From Bacteroidales bacterium (lineage in GTDB: Bacteria > Bacteroidota > Bacteroidia > Bacteroidales > UBA10428), in NCBI GenBank assembly GCA_016938095.1, contig JAFGVG010000281.1:1-17714 (forward strand): a DNA stretch of 17,714 nt, read 5' to 3'. The notes under the pieces were generated by a model, which saw only the letters and a program-made list of their open reading frames with translations, searched no databases and was not told where the DNA came from. A program made the translations under genes and the position numbers. This document shows positions 1 to 8,400 of this stretch, in pieces (the first letter of the stretch is position 1; each line of letters begins with the position of its first letter).

Positions 1-87
1 GCCGTCTATAGCGGACTATTATTAATCTATACCTTTCTTGTATTTGTCGCCACATTTATCAAATTTATCCGATACGATGTAAGATAA
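1..87 (+). CDS. C-terminal end of an ABC-2 type permease (partial)
   Basis: The first 28 codons of the window are open and end at TAA. They encode a hydrophobic helix (residues like GLLLIYTFLVFVATF) followed by the tail FIRYDVR. The two complete permeases that follow end in the same way (TKYDVR and NRYDVR), so this is most likely the last transmembrane segment of a third, upstream paralogue. The gene starts outside the window. Only the tail is visible, so the assignment rests on that shared ending and on position: same strand, 70 bases before the next gene. The substrate is unknown. Confidence 0.7.
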   Translation, partial: AVYSGLLLIYTFLVFVATFIKFIRYDVR

Positions 88-104
88 CCTGCCCGACGGC
101 AGGT
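87..104. repeat. GC-rich hairpin after the first permease
   Basis: ACCTGCC and GGCAGGT form perfect 7-bp arms around a CGAC loop, beginning on the last base of the upstream stop codon. No run of T follows immediately, so it is a weak intrinsic terminator at best. It may be a REP-like or mRNA-stabilising hairpin between co-transcribed permease genes. I recall similar CCTGCC/GGCAGG palindromes from Bacteroidota intergenic regions, but this was not checked here. Confidence 0.55.
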
Positions 105-107
105 GGG

Positions 108-131
108 TTTGAAAATTTGACAATTTGAGAA
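108..131. repeat. Three tandem 8-bp repeats TTTGANAA
   Basis: TTTGAAAA, TTTGACAA and TTTGAGAA lie head to tail directly after the GC-rich hairpin and 26 bases before the start of the next permease. The period is exactly 8 and only the sixth base varies. A looser fourth unit may follow. The function is unknown; it could be a simple-sequence expansion or a spacer in the 5' leader. Confidence 0.6.
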
Positions 132-157
132 TGAGATAATGAATAAAAAAATAAGAA

Positions 158-1741
158 ATGATTCTCCGCATAGCGCTCAAAGAACTATATCATAACATCA
201 CCACTCCGCGGTTTATAACCGGATTTGTATTGTGTTTGCTGCTGATCCCCTTTTCAATTGTGATCAGCATTAATGAGTATAAGAGCAAGATAAACATTTA
301 CGAAATTGAAAAAAAGAAAGCCGATGAAGAGAACCTTGCAAAGGTTTATTCCATGTATCGGCCGGTGATCGTAAAAAAACCCGCACCTCTAAGCATTTTT
401 GCCAGGGGAATAAGTTATCGTGTTGGGAATCGCATCAAGGTGCTGTTCGGTGATAAGCCCATGATGACCGAGGGTAAGGCCGAAAGCAGGGATAATCCGT
501 TTCTCAACCGGTTCTTCACTTTCGATTTTGTTTCCGTGCTCATCATCATCATTTCACTAATGGCCTTTTTGTTCACCTATGATACCTGCACCGGTGAAAG
601 AGAATCGGGAACACTGAAAATGATGTTATCCAATGCGGTCAGTCGTTCCACTATTCTCACGGGTAAATTACTTGGAACCCTTTTTACCCTATTACCCATT
701 CTGTTATTCAGTTTCGGATTATGCTTACTGGTGATCCTGCTAACACCCTCCATTGATTTTACCCTTTCCGAATGGATCAGGATCGGAATGATTTTTCTTT
801 TCAGTATGGTTTTCCTGATACTTTTTATGATCATCGGCCTTTTTGTATCCTCACACCTGCATCATTCCGGAACCAGCATGGTCATATGCCTTTTGATATG
901 GGTAACTTTTCTTTTTATTGTACCAAGTCTGGCCAATTATTCTGCCCGGAGTTTCGTTAAGGTTGGTTCTGTTGAAAACCTGAATTATGATATTGCGGCA
1001 ATTGAGCATGAATTTGAAGAAAATCTGTCAGGCTATGCGCAAAAATTGCAGAAACCGGATTGGGGCATGATCAATACTTACTGGGCTGATAGGGATGGAT
1101 TTAAGTTAATCGGCGGAGCCACAAAAAGTTTTATGGAAATTGAGAAAAAGAAAACAGAATATAGCGAACCTCTGAGGATACAGTATGCTGACAGAAAATG
1201 GCAAATCAGGAAAGTATATCTTGATAAGTTGAAAAAACAACAGAAATTCGCCAGATACTGTTCGTTCCTTTCTCCCGCTGAGGTTTTTAAAGAGTCTGTT
1301 GCAGGCCTGTGTGCTACCAATTATGAGGGTCATAACGAATTCCTTGAACAAACAAGGGCGTACCGGGAAGCACTTGTTAATTATTATGTGCAAAACAAAC
1401 TCTTTAGCTCTTATTTGTACTTCAACTGGCAGGATCCGGACAGTTATATGACAGCTGATGAGATGATCCGGTTCAAAACAAATGGATTATGCAAAAGCCT
1501 TGATGAATTTGAAACAAAGTACCAGGGCGATTGGAAGTATCTTACGGTTGAGATTCCCAACAGCAATTTATGGCAGTGGCAGCCCATGGATCTCTCAGCA
1601 TTACCATCGTTTACCTACAAACCGGCAAGTGTAATGAATGATGTTCGTGATTCATTGTCCTATTTCGGCATATTACTTGCCCTTGCAATAGTTTTATATT
1701 ACCTGTCCTTCCTGTCATTTACCAAATATGATGTCCGATGA
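158..1741 (+). CDS. ABC-2 type transporter permease, large extracytoplasmic loop
   Basis: A 527-residue integral membrane protein. Hydrophobic segments lie at about 18-37, 124-142, 170-195, 207-232, 238-258 and 502-521, giving six helices with long soluble loops between helices 1-2 and 5-6. After helix 2 comes TGERESGTLKMMLSNAVSR (residues 145-163). This is the cytoplasmic GERE...GTL...LSNPVSR signature of ABC-2 permeases of the NosY/DUF3526 type. Such proteins form the membrane half of an ABC exporter driven by a separate ATPase, which is not in the window; cargo cannot be inferred. The stop overlaps the start of the next permease (ATGA), implying translational coupling and probably a heterodimer. 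ATG 158 was chosen because it gives a normal basic N-terminus; an upstream ATG at 139 is in another frame and closes after 18 codons. There is no clear Shine-Dalgarno sequence, which is common in Bacteroidota. Confidence 0.85.
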   Translation: MILRIALKELYHNITTPRFITGFVLCLLLIPFSIVISINEYKSKINIYEIEKKKADEENLAKVYSMYRPVIVKKPAPLSIFARGISYRVGNRIKVLFGDKPMMTEGKAESRDNPFLNRFFTFDFVSVLIIIISLMAFLFTYDTCTGERESGTLKMMLSNAVSRSTILTGKLLGTLFTLLPILLFSFGLCLLVILLTPSIDFTLSEWIRIGMIFLFSMVFLILFMIIGLFVSSHLHHSGTSMVICLLIWVTFLFIVPSLANYSARSFVKVGSVENLNYDIAAIEHEFEENLSGYAQKLQKPDWGMINTYWADRDGFKLIGGATKSFMEIEKKKTEYSEPLRIQYADRKWQIRKVYLDKLKKQQKFARYCSFLSPAEVFKESVAGLCATNYEGHNEFLEQTRAYREALVNYYVQNKLFSSYLYFNWQDPDSYMTADEMIRFKTNGLCKSLDEFETKYQGDWKYLTVEIPNSNLWQWQPMDLSALPSFTYKPASVMNDVRDSLSYFGILLALAIVLYYLSFLSFTKYDVR

Positions 1742-3168
1742 ATTCATTGCTAAAAACCATCATTTTTAACGATATCCGGCTAAACCTGTTGAGTCTTCGG
1801 CTTCAGGTATTATTTGTAATTATGCTTGTCGTGTTTATCATGGGCAGCGTTGCCTATATATTTCAGTATAAAACTGCAGCTGACGAATACCAGCAATACT
1901 TACGCCAGACCAAAAACAATCAGACCCGCCAGGCAACGAATTTTCTTACAGGTCCATCAGATAGAAACATTACATCAGTGGCTGTGGAGATGCGTAATTA
2001 TCTTTTCCAGCCGGTTCAGAACAGTTTTATCGAAGATGCAGGGTCAAAGTACATTCCAAATACCATCACCTATAATGCTTACAATGTTTTTAATTATACT
2101 GTAAGCAGGATTTCAGGGAATCCCTATATGTATTTATCGCAAGAACTCAATTGGAGTTTCATTGTAACAATCATCCTGAGTTTTGCCATAATTTTGCTCT
2201 CCTTTGATTCTATATCGGGTGAGCGGGAATTTCATACCTTGTCCCTGGTTCTGTCAAACAGTGTTCCGCGTTCCTTATTGCTCACAGGGAAATTTATCAG
2301 CATCATTATCACAGGATTTTTGATGACATTACCCGGCTTTATTGCCAGTCTGCTAATACTTATTATTTCCGGCACAGTTAGTGTTAGTAGTGTATTTGTA
2401 TTTGAGTCAGTAATGTTTATGACTGCTTCAATACTCTTTATTGCCTGTATCGCCGCCCTGGGATTGTTTTGTTCGACTGTAACACGCTCTTCCAATATCA
2501 GTTTGCTCCTAAGCCTTACACTTTGGTCCCTGTTTTTGATATTTTCGCCTAACCTGGCTGTTTTTTCTGCTGAAAACCTTTTCAGTATCAAAGATTCAGA
2601 AACCATTCAGCAGGAGATTGAGTCAGCAAAGGATGCCATTAATAAAGCAGCGCCTGAGGGCAGCTGGGCCATGAATGGAGGTGATCAGTTTTATCCGAAA
2701 CATGAACTCCGGGCCAATAACCAAACCAACCTGATGAATGCCGAAAAGAAGATTCGTGACAATTGGTTTAATGATCAGTTCAATCAGTATCAAAAAGCAA
2801 CCTATATGACCTGGTTATCACCCATTTCCTTATTTGGTATGGTGAGTGAGTCTATTACCGGTAGCGGATATATCCGTTTCCGCAAGAACTGGGAGGATTT
2901 GCATAGCTTCCAGAGCCAATTTCTGATATGGTTTAAAGGAATTGATGCAAAAGATACTGCCAGCCCTCACTGGTACAATCCTTATGAAGACTGTTCAACC
3001 AGCCGCATAAAGGTGAAATTTGATGAGATACCGCAGTATTCCGAAACGGTCATTTCTATTCCCCGGCGCATGAAAGGGGCTTTCCCGGGAATGCTACTGT
3101 TGATTGTTTATTCCAATGTTTTAATGGGAATATCGGTAGCGCTGTTTAACAGGTATGATGTGAGATAA
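1738..3168 (+). CDS. ABC-2 type transporter permease, paralogue of the preceding gene
   Basis: A 476-residue membrane protein with the same plan as its upstream neighbour. Hydrophobic segments lie at about 22-43, 140-158, 183-210, 218-242, 252-272 and 450-468. The motif SGEREFHTLSLVLSNSVPR (160-178) matches the GERE...TL...LSN.V.R signature, with FHTL in place of the usual GTL. Extracytoplasmic loops are at about 45-138 and 272-448. The start codon overlaps the stop of the preceding gene by 4 bases, so the two are almost certainly translated together and probably form two halves of one transporter. The protein ends NRYDVR, like its paralogues. The next gene is convergent, with 103 bases between the stops and no strong terminator in them. 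Substrate unknown. Confidence 0.85.
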   Translation: MNSLLKTIIFNDIRLNLLSLRLQVLFVIMLVVFIMGSVAYIFQYKTAADEYQQYLRQTKNNQTRQATNFLTGPSDRNITSVAVEMRNYLFQPVQNSFIEDAGSKYIPNTITYNAYNVFNYTVSRISGNPYMYLSQELNWSFIVTIILSFAIILLSFDSISGEREFHTLSLVLSNSVPRSLLLTGKFISIIITGFLMTLPGFIASLLILIISGTVSVSSVFVFESVMFMTASILFIACIAALGLFCSTVTRSSNISLLLSLTLWSLFLIFSPNLAVFSAENLFSIKDSETIQQEIESAKDAINKAAPEGSWAMNGGDQFYPKHELRANNQTNLMNAEKKIRDNWFNDQFNQYQKATYMTWLSPISLFGMVSESITGSGYIRFRKNWEDLHSFQSQFLIWFKGIDAKDTASPHWYNPYEDCSTSRIKVKFDEIPQYSETVISIPRRMKGAFPGMLLLIVYSNVLMGISVALFNRYDVR

Positions 3169-3271
3169 TTATTGTGATCGCTGGCATGTTTTGGCAGGTT
3201 GTTACGCATTTCGGAATACAAGAGAAGTATTACCTGTGAGGAAGTAGTGGCCGTGCCGTGTGCAATGACTG
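3169..3271. other. Convergent intergenic spacer
   Basis: This is the gap between the stop of the permease operon (+) and the stop of the SusD-like gene (-). I see no strong GC hairpin followed by T-runs on either strand, so termination of the two converging transcripts is not explained by a visible intrinsic terminator. Confidence 0.4.
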
Positions 3272-4837
3272 CTAGTTCCAGTCATCTTTTACATCATTTG
3301 CAACGTTATAATTCAGATCTTTTTCCAACTGTGGAATTGGTAAAAGCAGGTGTTTGGGCCGGAACGGATTACCCCTTCCGGCTGCCTGCTTTTCCATATT
3401 GATAGTCTCCATGGCAATTCCCCACCGAATAAGGTCAAAAAAACGATGCTGCTCACCACACAATTCGAGTTGTCTTTCCTTTCGCAGGATTTGCCTGGCG
3501 TTTTCCTGCGGCCCCAGTGTTGTATAGGAAAAAGCATTGACTCTTTGCCGGACAGTATTTACAAGGTCAAGGGCCTCGTCGGGATAGCCAAGTTCAATGA
3601 GTGCTTCGGCATGCATCAATAGTACATCGGCATACCGGATAACTCTTGCGTTGATTGATCCTTCGGGTAACCCTTCTTTGGCCTTGTTTTCGTAATTGTT
3701 GTATTTTTTCCAACGAAATCCCAAATCTTCATAAGGATAGGGTAGAGCCTCACCCCCACAATAGTCACAATAATTGGTGTCCCCAATGAATCCGGCCATA
3801 CCGTAAAAGGTCATTGAGGCACGCGGGTCAATGTAGTTGTTCCCTGACTCATCCGGATAGGAAAAGGCATTAACGGCAGCATCTGAGATAAAAACATTTT
3901 GCCAGTCATTCCAACCATATTCCATGGCTCGTCCGCTATGGGTGGAGCCTCCTCCCCAGCTTTCCTGTCCACCAAACATGTACCAGGTGTTGGTACCTGG
4001 AAAGTGCTCCAATTGTATTTCAAACAACGATTCTTCATTGTTTTCATTATAATCCAGGAAATTCTCCTCGAAACGGTCAATGAGTTTGTAAGCATAGGGA
4101 GGGTTTTCAATTAAGGTGAACATATCTGCAGCTTGCGACCATTTTTTCTGAAAAAGGTATGCTTTCCCCAGCAATGCAATAGCTGCGCCACGGGTGATTC
4201 TGCCTTTATTGATTTGATCGTAGCTTATGGGAAGGACTTCAATGGCTTCAAGGAGTTCTTTTTCAATTATATGCCACAACTGACCGATACTGTCGGCTCT
4301 TGGGGTATTGAATTCAAAACGGTCTTCCCAGGTTTCTTTAATTGGAACACGACCGAACAGGGTTACCAGTTCAAAAAAAGACCAGGCACGGATAAAACCA
4401 GCCTCGCCCAGTATCCTTGTTTTCAGATTTTTATCTTCATCATTATCCGGGACCCACTGGCCAACTTTTTCGGTAACAAGATTTGACCGTAAAATGAGTC
4501 GGTAATACGAACGCCAGATTGCATTGATATGCTCGTTGGCAGGTGAAAAAGTATAGTTGGCAAACGTGGCCAGAGCGCCCTGCAGTGGCGGGGCTTGCTC
4601 AGCTTCATTGGCAAGCAGATCGAATATAAAATAATACTCGCGGGCAAACAATCCCTGAAAATAAAAGCCTGCATAAGCAGCATTGATAGCCTGCAGACAT
4701 TGTCCGGCATTTGTAAAGTAATTTACTTCGGTATACTCGTTTGGGTTTTCGAGGTTTAGTCTGTCTTCATCACAGGCCGTTATAAATAAAAAAACCATAA
4801 AGTATTTAAACCATCTCATGCCAGTAGTTATAAACAT
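3272..4837 (-). CDS. SusD/RagB-like surface glycan-binding lipoprotein 1
   Basis: A 521-residue SusD-family protein, the cell-surface lid that captures oligosaccharides for its SusC partner. The leader has basic residues, a hydrophobic core and the lipobox ITA-C (Cys22), followed by DED. Acidic residues just after the cysteine fit the surface-export signal known in Bacteroidota. SusD hallmarks are RGAAIALLGKAYLFQ (216-230), RYADVLLMHAEAL (401-413) and ERQLELCGEQHRFFDLIRWG (454-473), with the usual W-N ending. The first ATG overlaps the SusC stop by 10 bases. The ATG at codon 7 (position 4819) gives a tighter leader, MRWFKYF..., and may be the real start. A CDYC motif (357-360) recurs in the second SusD of this locus. 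It is probably translated from the SusC 1 transcript and is the last gene of the minus-strand locus. Confidence 0.93.
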   Translation of the reverse strand: MFITTGMRWFKYFMVFLFITACDEDRLNLENPNEYTEVNYFTNAGQCLQAINAAYAGFYFQGLFAREYYFIFDLLANEAEQAPPLQGALATFANYTFSPANEHINAIWRSYYRLILRSNLVTEKVGQWVPDNDEDKNLKTRILGEAGFIRAWSFFELVTLFGRVPIKETWEDRFEFNTPRADSIGQLWHIIEKELLEAIEVLPISYDQINKGRITRGAAIALLGKAYLFQKKWSQAADMFTLIENPPYAYKLIDRFEENFLDYNENNEESLFEIQLEHFPGTNTWYMFGGQESWGGGSTHSGRAMEYGWNDWQNVFISDAAVNAFSYPDESGNNYIDPRASMTFYGMAGFIGDTNYCDYCGGEALPYPYEDLGFRWKKYNNYENKAKEGLPEGSINARVIRYADVLLMHAEALIELGYPDEALDLVNTVRQRVNAFSYTTLGPQENARQILRKERQLELCGEQHRFFDLIRWGIAMETINMEKQAAGRGNPFRPKHLLLPIPQLEKDLNYNVANDVKDDWN

Positions 4838-7800
4838 AATTGAATTCCCAACAAAAACGATCGTGGTTGTGGGTATTGTCCCACATCAATGCCTCTGCGG
4901 AGATTATATAATTGACTGTCACCCGGGGCCTGAGCTCCTATTTCGGGGTCAAATCCTTTATAAACGGTGTTGGTAAAAATATTCTGTGCTGAAAAATAGA
5001 AACGCAACTCCGTAATTGCATGAAAAGAAAGCCTATCGAGTGTATTTTTAGAAATTTTGTAACCGATACTGATATTTTTCAGGCGTTGATAGGAGCCGTC
5101 TTCGATATAGCGATCTGACGGTCTCAGGTTTTTGTTAGGATCATTGGCCACTGCCCTGGGAATACTGGTAATATCCCCCGGTTGTTGCCAACGGTTGAGC
5201 ACTTCTGTTGAGGCATTAAATGGGCGGATCATACCGGAAAGCCAATAGGTATGAAACGCATTGAAAATTTCATTGCCATGAACCCCGAAAAAAACAAACG
5301 ACAAATCAAAATTCTTATAATTGAAAGATGCTGAAAGTCCGTACATGATGTCGGGTAGGGGGGTGCCAATCATAGTTCTGTCTTTGTCGGTGATGTGACC
5401 ATCGTTATCCAGGTCTTTAAATCGAATATCACCCGGTTTAGAGGCATCCTGGTAAAGCATTTCGGGGTTACCGGTTTTTGCTATGGCTAACGAATTGTCG
5501 GCATCAATCTCCTCTTGTGAAGAATAAACTCTGTCGACCTTAAATCCATAAAAGTACCCGATGGGCTTGCCGACTTCCGTTCGTGTAATGCTGTAACCGA
5601 AATCGTAAATTCCTTCTGCCAGAGGCTGCCCATTCCCGAGTGAAGTAACCTTGTTTTTCACATAAGTGAGGTTAGCCGAAACATTAAACCGGAATTTGCC
5701 TGCATTGTTTCTCAGCATCAGTGAAGTTTCAATACCTGTGTTCATAACACTGGCGGCATTTATTGTCGGGTCGCCGCCCCCGTTGTTTAATCCAAGTCCC
5801 ACTGAAGGGGCTATTGGAACTTCTACCAAAATATTGCTGGTATTTTTTCTGAAGTAATCAGTGGTGAAGGTTACCTGGTTTTCAAAGAGGCCGATATCTA
5901 AACCCAAATCAATGCTTGAAGCAATTTCCCACTTGGCGAAAGGCGAAGCCAGCGAATTAACCGTGACACCTTTCACTGTTGATTGAGGATTCCCAAATAC
6001 ATAGTTGATATTTGCGGAATGAAGGGTTGGCTGGTATGCATAATCCCCAATCAGATCGCTTCCGCTTTTTCCCCAACCGGCCCTGAGTTTTAGGGTGCTT
6101 ACTTTTGTTTTGTATCTCTTGAAGAAAGGTTCTTCGCTGATCTTCCATCCGGCAGAAAAGGATGGAAAGTTACCCCACCTGTTTTGGGGAGCGAAACGCG
6201 GACTGGCATCGCGCCTGAAATTGGCAGTAAAAAGATACCGATTCCTGAAGGAAAGATTCAATCTGCCGAAGTAGGAAATGAGTACACCTTGCCATGAACC
6301 GGTAGCATTTCCATCAATGCGGGTGGATTCTGCAACCGAAAGTATTTTGATTTCTTCATTTGAGAATCCCCTGCCTTCTGCGGCCAGGTATCTTCCTGAT
6401 GACCTTACCGGAAGGGTATTACCCAGAATAATTGAAATGTCCTGTTTTTCGTTACTGTGATTAAATTCAAGCAAATGCTCAACAGAGGGTGTAGTTCCCC
6501 AGCTGTAACTTTCATACAGAATGGAAGGGCTTCTTAAATTTCCGTTTTCATTTTCCCTGGTAAAACTATAATCAAAGTCATAGTTATAGTCGATATTAAA
6601 GTTCAGCTTATAACTTAAACCACGGTAAATATCAAGTTGAGCATATATATTACCCATTAACCGGAATGATTTGTTTAATCTTTCAGCCAGTTTAACGAGG
6701 GCTACAGGATTGCTGGCATCATTAAGATCGTCGATGGTGGTAGCTTTACTAAACCCGCCCAGGTTATTTTCGTCCTTAATGGGCAGATAGGGAGGGATTC
6801 TCAGTGCTGCAATAAACAGTTCGTTGGTAATGGGGTGAAGTCTGGCAAAGGATATACCTATGTTTTCACCTATTTTAATCCGCTGGTGGAGGTTAAAGGA
6901 TGAATTGAAACGCAGGGAGTACCTTTCGTAACTATTACCGATCAAAAAGCCTTTATGTTTCAAATACCCCCCTGAAAGTGCATAGACAAAATAACCATTG
7001 CCTCCGTTAATGCTCAGATTATGATCCTGAACGAAGCCTTTCCGGAAAATCTCATCCTGCCAGTCGGTTCTGTCGGTTAATGCATAGGTTGTAAATTTTC
7101 CATCGCTATAAAGTTTTTGAGGGAGCAGTTCATCGAGTGTTTTACCCGGTGAACCGTTTTGTTGAATATCCCTGACCAGGGCGAGGTACTCTGCGGCATT
7201 TAACACGTCAATTCTTTTATGCACAGCGGATACTCCGTAGTATGTATTGAAACTGACACGAGGCATTCCTGTTTTTCCTTTTTTGGTGGTGAGGATGATA
7301 ACCCCGTTAGCAGCTCTGGTTCCATATATGGCGGCGGTGGATGCATCTTTCAGTATTTGAACTGACTCTATGTCGTTTGGGTTTATCATGGCCAGCGGAT
7401 TGGATTGTTCATCTCCGTTACCACGAAAAGCCATGCCGTCTATCACATAAAGCGGGTCGGTGTTATAAAGTGTGCCTACACCACGGATTTTTATAGCGAC
7501 GCCGGCACCAGGCATACCGGAATTATTGATCACCTCTACGCCTGCTGCCTTGCCCTGTATCATTTGGTCGAAGCTTATAAATCCTTTATTTGACAATTCC
7601 CATCCACTAATGGAGGATATCGACCCTGTGACATCTCCCCGCTTTTGGCCACCGTAACCAATCACAATCACCTCATCGAGGCGTGCAATGTCAATATACA
7701 TGTTGACATCTAAATGGGATTGTCCGTCCAGGGGAATACGCCGGGTGACATACCCAATGAACGAAAATACAAGAACTACTTTATCTGAATCTGTATCAAG

Positions 7801-8268
7801 TGTAAACCTTCCGTTCAGGTCGGTGGTAGTCCCATGCATGGTTCCTTCCTGAAGAATATTCACTCCCACCAGGGGTTGACCGTCTGATGCAGCTTTTACT
7901 GTCCCGGTAATTATGTGCTTTTCTGTTTTTTTTGTTCTCAACGGTGTAATAACAATCATATTACCATAAATCGTGTAACTGGCATTGAATTGTGGTATAA
8001 GATTATCCAATACCTGGGTAATGGTTATGTTTTCCGCGAAAATACTTATCTTCCTGGAAACATCTATCTGACCTACCTTATAGAAGATTGTGTATTGACT
8101 CTGTTTTTCAATTTGCTCAAACACCTCTTCAACAGTACCGTTCTCAACTTTGAAATTAAAGGTTTTTTCCTGTGCATTTACCGCAAGGTGTTGAACCAGC
8201 ATTATAAAGAAAGCCATTAATATTGTGAGAAATACTTTCAAGTTTAGACACTTTGCGTATAATCTCAC
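4828..8268 (-). CDS. SusC/RagA-like TonB-linked outer membrane transporter 1, with STN domain
   Basis: A 1146-residue TonB-dependent barrel that imports glycan fragments together with SusD 1. Domains in order: signal peptide (1-32, cleavage near VNA-Q); STN domain (about 36-108), which in regulated transporters contacts a FecR anti-sigma factor; carboxypeptidase-regulatory-like beta-sandwich (about 119-195, ITGTV...FSFIGYV); TonB-box-like DEVIVIGYG (198-206); plug with DPLYVIDG (271-278) and LKDASTAAIYG (306-316); then the barrel to the terminal aromatic/leucine-rich strand LLGIQLCL. The start is GTG at 8268; the frame closes upstream at 8320-8322 with no ATG between, so GTG, or less likely TTG at codon 10, is used. 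The stop overlaps the first possible start of SusD 1. The STN domain makes this the sensor-type transporter of the locus, although the FecR-like gene lies more than 8 kb upstream next to the other SusC. Confidence 0.94.
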   Translation of the reverse strand: MRLYAKCLNLKVFLTILMAFFIMLVQHLAVNAQEKTFNFKVENGTVEEVFEQIEKQSQYTIFYKVGQIDVSRKISIFAENITITQVLDNLIPQFNASYTIYGNMIVITPLRTKKTEKHIITGTVKAASDGQPLVGVNILQEGTMHGTTTDLNGRFTLDTDSDKVVLVFSFIGYVTRRIPLDGQSHLDVNMYIDIARLDEVIVIGYGGQKRGDVTGSISSISGWELSNKGFISFDQMIQGKAAGVEVINNSGMPGAGVAIKIRGVGTLYNTDPLYVIDGMAFRGNGDEQSNPLAMINPNDIESVQILKDASTAAIYGTRAANGVIILTTKKGKTGMPRVSFNTYYGVSAVHKRIDVLNAAEYLALVRDIQQNGSPGKTLDELLPQKLYSDGKFTTYALTDRTDWQDEIFRKGFVQDHNLSINGGNGYFVYALSGGYLKHKGFLIGNSYERYSLRFNSSFNLHQRIKIGENIGISFARLHPITNELFIAALRIPPYLPIKDENNLGGFSKATTIDDLNDASNPVALVKLAERLNKSFRLMGNIYAQLDIYRGLSYKLNFNIDYNYDFDYSFTRENENGNLRSPSILYESYSWGTTPSVEHLLEFNHSNEKQDISIILGNTLPVRSSGRYLAAEGRGFSNEEIKILSVAESTRIDGNATGSWQGVLISYFGRLNLSFRNRYLFTANFRRDASPRFAPQNRWGNFPSFSAGWKISEEPFFKRYKTKVSTLKLRAGWGKSGSDLIGDYAYQPTLHSANINYVFGNPQSTVKGVTVNSLASPFAKWEIASSIDLGLDIGLFENQVTFTTDYFRKNTSNILVEVPIAPSVGLGLNNGGGDPTINAASVMNTGIETSLMLRNNAGKFRFNVSANLTYVKNKVTSLGNGQPLAEGIYDFGYSITRTEVGKPIGYFYGFKVDRVYSSQEEIDADNSLAIAKTGNPEMLYQDASKPGDIRFKDLDNDGHITDKDRTMIGTPLPDIMYGLSASFNYKNFDLSFVFFGVHGNEIFNAFHTYWLSGMIRPFNASTEVLNRWQQPGDITSIPRAVANDPNKNLRPSDRYIEDGSYQRLKNISIGYKISKNTLDRLSFHAITELRFYFSAQNIFTNTVYKGFDPEIGAQAPGDSQLYNLRRGIDVGQYPQPRSFLLGIQLCL

Positions 8269-8367
8269 TAAAATACTATTTAATCCATTAAAAACAAAAA
8301 AGCTTTTTGTTATTTGTTCTCACAATGGTTCCGGTCCGCTGTTCGTCAGGGTTATACCGTCAACCGG

Positions 8368-8386
8368 GTGAACAAAAAATGTGAAC
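8368..8386. promoter_or_regulatory. GTGAAC direct repeat upstream of SusC 1
   Basis: GTGAAC occurs twice (8368-8373 and 8381-8386) with a 13-bp period and an A-rich stretch between. It lies in the 132-base gap between the GH43-like gene and the SusC 1 start, about 100 bases upstream of that start on the minus strand. It could be a regulator half-site pair or chance. No convincing Bacteroidota -7 element (TAnnTTTG) was seen nearby. Confidence 0.2.
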
Positions 8387-8400
8387 TGGGGAATAAAAAA

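Noticed and set aside
2232..2606. 124-codon open frame on the minus strand inside the second permease
   Set aside because: It is fully antisense to a well-supported membrane protein and has no recognisable domain or leader.
3199..3402. Plus-strand open frame after the permeases
   Set aside because: Most of it lies over the conserved 3' end of SusD 1 and its translation has no membrane helix, leader or known motif.
8297..8308. AAAAAGCTTTTT palindrome as a terminator or operator
   Set aside because: It is A/T-only apart from the central GC, cannot form a stable hairpin with a loop, and such tracts are expected by chance in this base composition.
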